From Rugalucina vietnamica (lineage: Eukaryota > Mollusca > Bivalvia > Lucinida > Lucinidae), in contig OZ024875.1 of assembly GCA_964017185.1 (NCBI GenBank), positions 44,216,986 to 44,280,985 of the forward strand: DNA of 64,000 nucleotides. The letters run 5' to 3'. Within the stretch, counting starts at the first letter, position 1; each line of letters begins with the position of its first letter. The translations under genes were made by a program, and so were the position numbers. The notes beneath the pieces are model-generated. The model was not told the origin of the DNA. It searched no databases and was given only the letters and a program-made list of their open reading frames with translations. Below are positions 26,301 through 36,271 of this stretch, piece by piece.

Positions 26301-27942
26301 CCCCAGTTTTACTATATATAAGTGGGGTTCAAGGGGGTATACATTGCACGGACATAATTTCCTGATGCAGTAAACATTTTACCAGAGAATTTATGCCGCG
26401 CCACGACTTATCTTTTGAATAAGAGATCATTCTGTCCGACATGGCACAATTATATATGTATATGTCGCGGGACCAAAAAATTGTACTCCCGTGGAGGATG
26501 TCAAACTTTGATCGAATCAGCGAAGAGAGAAGTACAGACAGAAGTTCTTTAATTAGTTTTTTTTCTGTATTAAATTATTGTCACTTTATCCCATTGTTGG
26601 TTTATTAACGTTTTCACTGTAAGTATCAACTGACAACGGTCAGTTAAAATTACCATTGACCGTTAAATCAATGGCAAAATTCCAGGATAAACAATTGCGA
26701 AAATCTCGTCTTAAATGAGCGATGCTAAAAATCGCGTCTGGTAAATTCGTGTAATAACGGGAATGAACAGTAAAGCTTAATAGTAAAGTCAATTGCGGGT
26801 CAAACCACAAATCGTGTTATATCCAAACCGTGTTGTAAACAAATCGTGTTATAACGAGGTTTATATGAATTCTCACCAGAACATCTCCGGCGTCCAGCTC
26901 TCTGTCGATATCGTACCGTACCACAAACTGTCCCGTCAGACCCTCATCAGAGTACTGTCGCTGCTCCTCAGGGCTGGGGAAATACTTGATGAATGCAGTC
27001 TGAGAGTCAGGCTGGGTGATAATAGCGACGCCGGCGTCCGTGTAGTCTGAAATAACATTGGCGCATTGGCAGATATTTTTTGTCAAATAAGAACATTAAT
27101 TTACATGTAATGACTGAATATCAGACTTTGTGGTGCAATTAACGCGCATTTGTTAGCTTGTTGATGAAATTCAAAGTTCGAAACACTTCGGCTTCTATTT
27201 CCTAATATGTTTAATATTACATGCAGCGTTGCATTACACAATGAAAATTGAGCTCCGTACGCTCATTACTCGAAAAATGCGTTTACCAGACAGCGTGAAA
27301 TTGCAGGTTGATTCGAGTCCTGCAGTTTGCTTTCCCCCCAAATATATAGGAATTTTGTAAAAATACCTGACTTTTTTATGATTGTTTAAAAAAAAAAGAA
27401 TACATACCTGTATAGACATCATTGTCAAGAACTCTCGTCATGGCGCCTATCTCGGTTATCTCCCTGGATTCTTTGACAGCGACCTCTATCTGCATATCAT
27501 CCACCACCTGTCCGTGCGTATGAAGGTAGAGAAAAATAGTGTCCTTATTCACCTCTGTTTATACCAATTTGATTGTTACGTATGTAGATAGACATGGTAG
27601 GCATTTACAGGACCATATGCATATTTGTATGTTTAGGATTTTGCTAAAAAAGTACAAGTAGGCAAAGATCAGGAAAAGGCGCAATCAGAAAAAGACTCCC
27701 ACTCCAAAAACCAAGGTGGGAAAAAACCAAACTAACAATCAGGTACTTATACCATGAAAACATTTCGTAAGCCGAATGAGCAGCTATTTTCCCAATAGGT
27801 GGCCACTCAGTTACCTTAACTTAACTAAAAATATGCAAACATACATAAGGCACCAACAGCACAAAAATATTTTAAACACCAAGACATAAAACAAAAAGAA
27901 CCACCACATAACTATGTTATCCTTTTTAAAAATATTAAGACC

Positions 27943-27986
<44 letters not shown>

Positions 27987-30900
27987 ATTATTATTATTAT
28001 TATCATTATCATTATTATTAGTATTATCATCATCATTATTATTATCATTATAATCATTATTATTATCATTACCTGTCCGGGGTTCACGTACACTGTGTGC
28101 TCATAGAAACCTTTATTCCTCTGCAGGAGCTCTTGGTACGTGAGGTTAAAGGTCACCTTGCCTTGTGCAGCGATGGTGATGTCAACCTTGAACCTATTCG
28201 CTTCACGGGGTCTGAAATCGTATTCAAGGTCATAAGAGATATATATGAGCCGCATCGTGAGAAAACGGGATTATTGCCTATGCGAAAACAAAGGCGCAGA
28301 TCAGCTTCGCGGTAACCGCGAAGCTGATCAGCGCCTTTGTTTTCGCTACACGGATAGTACAATTCCTCTTCTTCTTAAATCCGAAATTTCAAGCTTCTAG
28401 CTCTTTTCTGAGACTGTACAGCCCAGTTTGTGTCGGACCTGGTCGGAAATTTCGAAGACCGGTTTTCTCGCGTCGCGGCTCTAATTATTCTGGATACTTT
28501 TGAATAGTTCGTATTATTGTAATCATTTTCATGCCGTGATGACAATTTCATTTCTGATAGCATTTTTAACTTAACCCATATTTGACGAATGGATTTTCCC
28601 ATCATTATCATTTGGGTGAGTCCACTTCAGTTCTTAGGGGCATCAGGTGTGATTTTTAGATTTTATTCAATTTTTCGATGAAAATTCTCTAAGCAAACAG
28701 AATAGCCCCAGATGGGACGCCGCGTTCTGCGGCGTCACATCTGGGGTTATTTTGTTTGCCTATGTCCCACAAAAGGGACGCCAGGCTTAAATGAGTTAAA
28801 AACAAGAAAGGAAAGAAAAAACAATGCTGACTTTTGCTTTCCAACCACATACTAGGAAGGATATTTGAACTATTAGACCCTCTCTGAGAAAACAAACAAA
28901 CAAACAAAAGCCTCAAACGAATAAGCTATTCCTCTCTTCAAAAATCATACGGTCACGTGTTTACTAAATATGGTTAAAATGAAGAAGGCAAAATAAAAAT
29001 CTATATAAGTATACTTTTTACTAATAAGCCCGGCGCTTTGCCCTCTCTTCTTTGCCCTCTGATATTGTTTTCTGGCTTGTTCCTTTTCTTTGACATTTCC
29101 TGGGTAAATAACACCGTCAATCTCCCTGCATCAGGAAAACATGTCCATGAAAAAAAAAAGCATTCAACCCAATTTAAGCAGTAAAACTGGGGTAAAGAGG
29201 GGTATATCTTTTTTTTCTTATTTTTTATCCAAAACCTAGATTGTGGGTATTCTTTAGAACCGCCTCGCTGAGAAGGTTCTAACGTGTACCCACAATCAAT
29301 TTTTGAACAATTATATTAAAATATCAAAATCTTACAAATGGAATTTTCAACTTCTACTGCTGAAAAACAAATCTCTGTATATTGCATGGGCAAGTTTACG
29401 TAATGGTATAAGGCATAGAAGTTCTCTGAGTACACAATATGGAATGGTCTACGATTTACAATCATAGGGATAGTGTATTTTGACATTTTTTCTCAAAGCC
29501 TATATCCTGAATCTAGCGTAAATATTTGTAATAATTAGGTCCCTTCATTTTCAGAAATCTGACTCTGATTTGACTGAGCAAATGTTTAGTAAAAATATCA
29601 TTTTAATCATATTGAAAAGCACCCGTAAAAATGACACGTATTTTTTTCTATAAGATGAAACCGCGTTAAGTAAGGTATGAAAAACAAAATCTGATTACAT
29701 ACACGTGTAAAACTTCAAGCCTTTAGCTCAGTATTCTGAAATCGTTGTGGCTTGGGATGAAGCCATTATTGAATTTCATAACTTGGCTGGAATTTACTTT
29801 TAACAGTCGTGAAAAATAGTCGTGAGCCGCCGCATGAGAAAACAAACAATCTGCATAGGCGAAAACAAAAAAGCAAACCAGCTTCGCAGTTACAAGCTGA
29901 TCAGGGCCTTTGATTTCGCAACACAGATAGTACTATTCCCCTTCTTTCTAAATCTAAAATTTCCAGCCTCTAACCATCTTCTGTGACTGTACAGCCCGAT
30001 TTGTGTCGGACCTGGTCGGAACCCAAATTGTTAGTTTTCTCACGCATAGGCTCAAATATCATAAGTCTTACATGGTGAAGTTTGAGATGAAGGCATCGTC
30101 CGGCAGGAAGACATCAAAGAGAGCATCAGCCGAGATATTATGGGGGTTCGCCACACGGCTGGTGATCAGGGTCGTGCTGAACCGGTACTTCACGTCCGAA
30201 CGAATATGGAGGGAGCGGATCTCGGGTTTCTGAAGGAGAAGACAGTTTCACGAGGACCGAAGAACTAACTAAATGTTATGGTTTCTGAAGAACTAACTAA
30301 ATGGTTATGGTTTCTGAAGGAGAAGACAGTTTCACGAGGACCGAAGAACTAACTAAATGTTATGAACCACTGCAGAAGCTGAGGGTGATGTTATGGCTAT
30401 GTAAAACCGGTTTAAGCCCGCCAGTAATTTTGTGTTACTGATCGTTCCATGGCGATACTTCTGTGGTGGTTATTTTTTATGTCTTGGTGTTTAAAATTTT
30501 TGTACTGTTGGCGCCTTATGTATGTTTTCATATATTTAGTTAAGTTTAGGTAACTGAGTGGCCACCTATTGGGAAAATAGCTGCTCATTCGGCTTACGAT
30601 ATGTTTTCATGGTATAAGTACCTAATTGTTAATTTAGTTTTTACCCACCTCGGTTTTTGGAGGTGGAATCTTTTTCTGATTGCGCTTTTTCCTAATCTTT
30701 GCCTACTTGTACCTTTTTAGTTTTTTACCTTTCAGGGTTACCAAAGTGACCTATAGTCTTCATTTTTGTCTCACGAAAACAAATTCCCTTTGAATCCATA
30801 GCTTAATGTCTCATGTGTCGTGTGTCCTAATTAACGCTTAAAACAAACGGCTTTAAGTATAGCTCTTGTATTGCCAAGTATGTTATAAGTATTCACTACA

Positions 30901-33900
30901 AGTCACGATAATTTAATGTACCCATGCACACTTTTGAAACGCATGCCCGAGAATATTGACAAACGTTTGTCATTAGCGATTTTTCGTATAAATCGCTATT
31001 GACAAACGTTTGTCATTAGCGATTTCTCGATTAAATCGCTATTGACAAACGTTTGTAAATAGTGGATTTCACGTATTTTCGCTATTGACAAACGTTTGTC
31101 TCATACGATTTATACGAGCGCCAAGCAAGGCAGCCACTATAGTACCATTTTTAAAGTCTTTGGTATGATCCGGCCCGGGATCGAACCCACGACCTCCCGC
31201 TCCCGAAGCGGACGTTCTAACCATTACGCTATCGGACTCGGCTCAGACCTTAGCGGTTAACCAGTAATCAGGTGGTAAGTCAGTAGCGTAGAAGCTTTGT
31301 CTGGAGGCACAAACACTCCATCTATTTCTTTAGGTCCCATTGGGTGGGGTGGTGGGTGCATATTCTCACCCGACCACTCGTGCTTTGTAGCCCTTGTGCT
31401 ACCCAATGGATTTAGCCATTGCACAGCATACTGGAGGTAAACCTTACGCAGCATGGAGACATTTGGCATGGCATAGACATACACTTTACTCGAAATTGTA
31501 AGAATTTTATGACACATGCATTCTAGCAATTCACGTTAAAACACCCGGATTAAAGATCGCACTTCTTTCTAATTCTGTTCCCTAAAATCACTACGCTAAC
31601 TGCACAATACAGGTGCAATAGACAATAGACGCGTGTCTGATTTAACAATCGATTAATCGAGTATCGAGGACTAGGTAGCGAAAATACATTCTTGATAGCT
31701 AAGCGAAAAGAGGGGAAAAGGGTCTTTGATGATACATATTATGAAACAAAAATTAAACTCCAAACGCTTAAATAAGAAAGGCGAAAATAGTGGGTTAAAT
31801 TCTTGATCATGACATTTGATGTTTTACCTTCATCTATGGATTAGGCTTCAAGGGTATGTGTACCTGTCCGAAACCAAAATTTTGATACGTGTTCCAAGTC
31901 TCAGTCAGCCTCCAGTCCCTGACATCAGGAAAACATGTCCGTGAAATAACTATCCCATTATATCCCAGTTTTATATTAGTAAAACTGGGGTATGTAGTGG
32001 TATATCTATTTTTCTTATTTTTGCTCCAAAACATAGATTGTGGGTACTCGTCAAGGCGGTTCTAACGTGTACTCACAATCAATGTTTTGAGCAAAAATAA
32101 GAAAAATATCAAACACTTTCTACTGAAAATTTTCATTTTTACAACTTTACAAAACCCCTGTATTTTGCATGGGCAAGTTTTCGTAAGCTTTCGGGTACTT
32201 TAAGCAGAATTTCAGAAACATGTTACAAAATAGCTCTTTTAGTGTGGGTTTGGATGAAAACCAGAAAACAGGTGGCCTTAGTACATTTTTCGATAAATGG
32301 CAGCTATAGCAACTTAATCGTCAGCGGCTATGGGCCTATGGCCGAACATAGGTTGGGCCGATGTTCGGCCGGACCACAATTTTAAAATTTTCGACCCAAT
32401 ATTATTTCATGTGGCTACCCAAAACCATTAATAACTGAAGACACGCGTCATCGGTTTTATTAGGTACATGTACGTCAGCCAAAGGTGTGAAATACACTCG
32501 TTATAAAAACATAGTTTACAGTAGTGACACCTTTATGGGATTAAAAAGGATTAACGATTAAAGTCTGCACTGAAGTGATCTTTAATTTAATACAACCGAA
32601 AATGTTTGATATTAAAACATGAACATTGATAACCATTATGGAAAATTCACAAATTTTCTGACATCATTTACAAAGGTGTCATTAGAAAGTTGTTGCTTGA
32701 CACAGAAATATATGCGTTCATTTTTAGTTTAGTTTTTTAAATATTTGTAAATTTAAATCACTGCACATAAAAAGAACCTGTGCATGAGAAAACCAACAGT
32801 TTGGGTTCATCACCAGGTCCGTCACAAACCAGGCTGTACAGTCACAGAATAAAACTAGAAGATTGAAACTTTGGATATAAGTAGAAGAGGAATTGTACTA
32901 TCCGTGTGGCGAAAACAAAGGCGCTGATCATCAAGAAAAAGATTTCATAATTATCACATTCATGTGTTGCTTGCTGCAGAATTATTTTCAAATTGTGACC
33001 AGTTTAAATGTGCATATCAAAAGCAATTGGCCAAGCACTGATTGGTTAAATTAAGCAGTTATTCATAGAAGAGTCTTTGTCTGATGCAGAGTCATTAAAT
33101 TGTAATCTGATAGCACAAGCCTGGTTATGCAAATGAGCTGGCTGGGACCTTAATTACCTAGGGGTCATATCAACGACGGACCACGGAACATGGGTATACT
33201 AAAAGCTCACCTAAAAAGCGCGTTTTCACATCTTGTGGATTGCTAAATGCCGACAATTGCGTACATTGTATTTTTGCGCTAGTTAACTCTTTCTTATTCT
33301 CTCTAGAATGGCCTCTAGAAGCATGAGACTAGTTCCATTTTAACAAAATTTTCCTCGCTCGCACAGCTCGCTCAAACGAAGAAAGTCCTTTTGCTCAAAC
33401 CCAAATATTTGTTTTGTAAATTTTCTGTAAAATGACATATAGAAGCATGAAACCTACTTCATTTTCGCAAAAATCTCCTCGCTCGCACAGCTCGCTCGTT
33501 CCAAGGATGCAAGCGGACGAATACGTATGCGCTCTTTCCAAGTAATTTCAATCCAAATGTGCTATGAAAATAAGAAGGTCTTAGTCAAATTCTCCGTAGA
33601 ATTGACCCTGGGAGCATGATTCCTATTTCATTTTTTCGCAGTTTTCTCATATCTTTTTCTCAAGTTCGCTCGCTCGTTCTTAGAAGAAAACAAATGTGAG
33701 TGCCCCCATCCCGTTCACGTCCTCTGAATCTGGCCCTGATTTTATCCGTGTTGTGTCCTCAGTTCAAGCAAAAAAACTTGGGAAACGCAGCCTCAGTCCC
33801 AAAATTACTTGCTGACTTGGGCAATAAACAATCCCTCAACCAACAAACTCTACTCAACCAACTCATGGGTTTGAGCCCCACTAAGCACATAATCACATTA

Positions 33901-36175
33901 TGGGAAAGGATCTTACACTGAAGAAGTCCCATGTTCGCTCCAGCTGATGACCAGTTCGTCTTAACATAAATATTGCAATCCAAAAGGGCGGTTAAACTGA
34001 ATCAGGTACGAGTATAATGAAAAGACGCTTGTTAGTCTACTGTAAAACACGGTTTAGCAAATTCAGAGTCTGTTAGTATTGAGTTTTCCAAACAGCTAAG
34101 ATCACATGAAACCGGAGCCTCGATTAATATACGATTTTTCTGGGCTCAAAATAAGCTTCGATTGATAAATTGAGATATTATGCATGCACATTTGCTATTT
34201 GCGTGAGCCTATTGGTGTATTTCATATAAATAACGTTCGGACGTTTTCCCTGCATAAGGATTAATTTTATGATGATACTTGGTACATGTACGTTTGTTAC
34301 TTCAGCTGTTGCCAAACTTGACTAATTCAACATTAATTAATATCCAAACGTTTGTCAATAGCGAGTTTACATATTTTTTTCCTATTTACAAACGTAAATA
34401 TTTGCCAGTCGTATGTGCCAATTAATAATGCAGTTTTCCCCGCCCAAGATGTTGGAGACGATGATGATACATTGTACATTGCTGCTATCAACGTCTGACT
34501 TGGTAATTAAAAAATAATATAGCCGTTTGTCAATAGTGATTTTTCGTAATTTTGACTATTGACAAACGTTTGTAATTAGCGATTTTATCGAAAAATCGCT
34601 ATTGACAAACGTTTGTAAATAGCAGATTTAACGTGTTTTCGCTATTGACAAACGTTTGTCATTAGCCTCTTCCAAAAATAAAACAGAGATTCTTTAATTA
34701 ACAGCAGTGAACGTATTAATGAGAAAGGGAATGGGCCATACCGCGGTTTCGGCTACTTATTAAGCCTTTTCAGTGACCCCATGGAGCCAAAGAGAATTAC
34801 TGTAATTTCACAAGTATCAACAAGACAGTCGATATAAAGACTGTTATTATCCCAATGGGGCCAAATATATTAAAAGATGGTTAGAAAAGGAATCTAATCC
34901 AATAATTTTTTGATTTCTCATAATACCTTCGCCGATCTCAAAGGACCTAAAGGAAAATATAAGTCTGCACTATGGATGATGTACGGGGAGAAACCCACGC
35001 CCTTCCGACATGAAATTCTATTCGTCTTCTTTTATGAAGCTCTACGGTAAAGTCTTATAACATTATTTAGTCCACCCAAGAGTTCAATGACATTGTTTCA
35101 ATGTGGAGTTTGGTTGCGAAAACAGGACTCAGAATCTGACTGTACCAATTTCCAGGTTACTGAACATAAAAATGCATACTGACATTGTCCAATCTTCTAA
35201 TCATTTGAAGAAAATTTGCACAGATATGTTTATGTCTATCCAGAGAGTGTTAAGAGTAAACACAGTGTAGTAATAACAACAAACATGCAGTGTATAACCT
35301 TGAATTATAAACCCACATTGAAATAAATAAGCTGCAAATGAAGTGAAAACATTGGAGCGTGTGTTCCTTTGTTTTTTTTTAGTCTGCAGTTTTAGATGCC
35401 AAAAGACTAATTTCCTTATGGAGAATCATTGCCTTTAGAGAGTACTTAGCTTTAAAACCTTTCCGATTTTTGGGTTATAAAATTGTCAAGGAACGGGTAA
35501 ATAAAATGCCAAATTACGTGGAGGTTTTCGAAGCCCTGCATGCCATCTGAATATTTCGAGGCAAAGAGGGTATGGTTAGAAGAGTATAGCTGGGGGCTTG
35601 ATTTCAGCTAGAATTTTTTGAGTTTGCAAATTTGTTTCACTAATACTATTCTCTGACGATTCAATCATTCCTATGATCATTTGAGCCGTCTCATGAAAAA
35701 AACCCACAACAATCTGCATATGCGAAAACAAAGACGCAGATCAGCTTCGCAGTAACTACGAAGCTGATCAGAGTCTTTATTTTCGCTACACGGATAGTAC
35801 AATTCCTCTATTTTCTAAATCCAACATTTCCGGCCTCGAGCTGTCTTCTGTGACTATACAGCTTGGTTTGTGTCGGACCTGTTCAAAGACCACATTGTTG
35901 GTTTTCTCATGAGGTGGCTCATTTTATAGCCACTGGTACCAGATACTAGCATGCACTGCGCATTGGTTAATATGCTTAGGTCTTAGAGAAGTGCTTTATG
36001 GGCGATGTGACACCACAGGCGTAAACCAACAATCTGCATATGCGAAAACAAAGATGCAGACCAGCTTCGCAGTAACTGCGTCTTTGTTTTCGCTACACGG
36101 ATAGTACAATGCCTCTGCTTTCTAAATCCAACATTTCCGGCCTCTAGTTGTCTTCTGTGACAATACAGCTTCGCT

Positions 36176-36271
<96 letters not shown>

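Noticed and set aside
29015-29020. GTAAAA as the donor of ITIH-like exon 3
   Set aside because: It breaks the phase with exon 4, while GTATAC six bases later keeps the frame and the expected protein sequence.
30950-31105. Regularly spaced short repeats resembling a CRISPR array
   Set aside because: The spacers are themselves related and inverted, the sequence lies in a eukaryotic intron, and no cas genes are present.
31160-31245. A functional tRNA-Pro gene
   Set aside because: The T stem does not pair properly and a SINE body and tail are attached.
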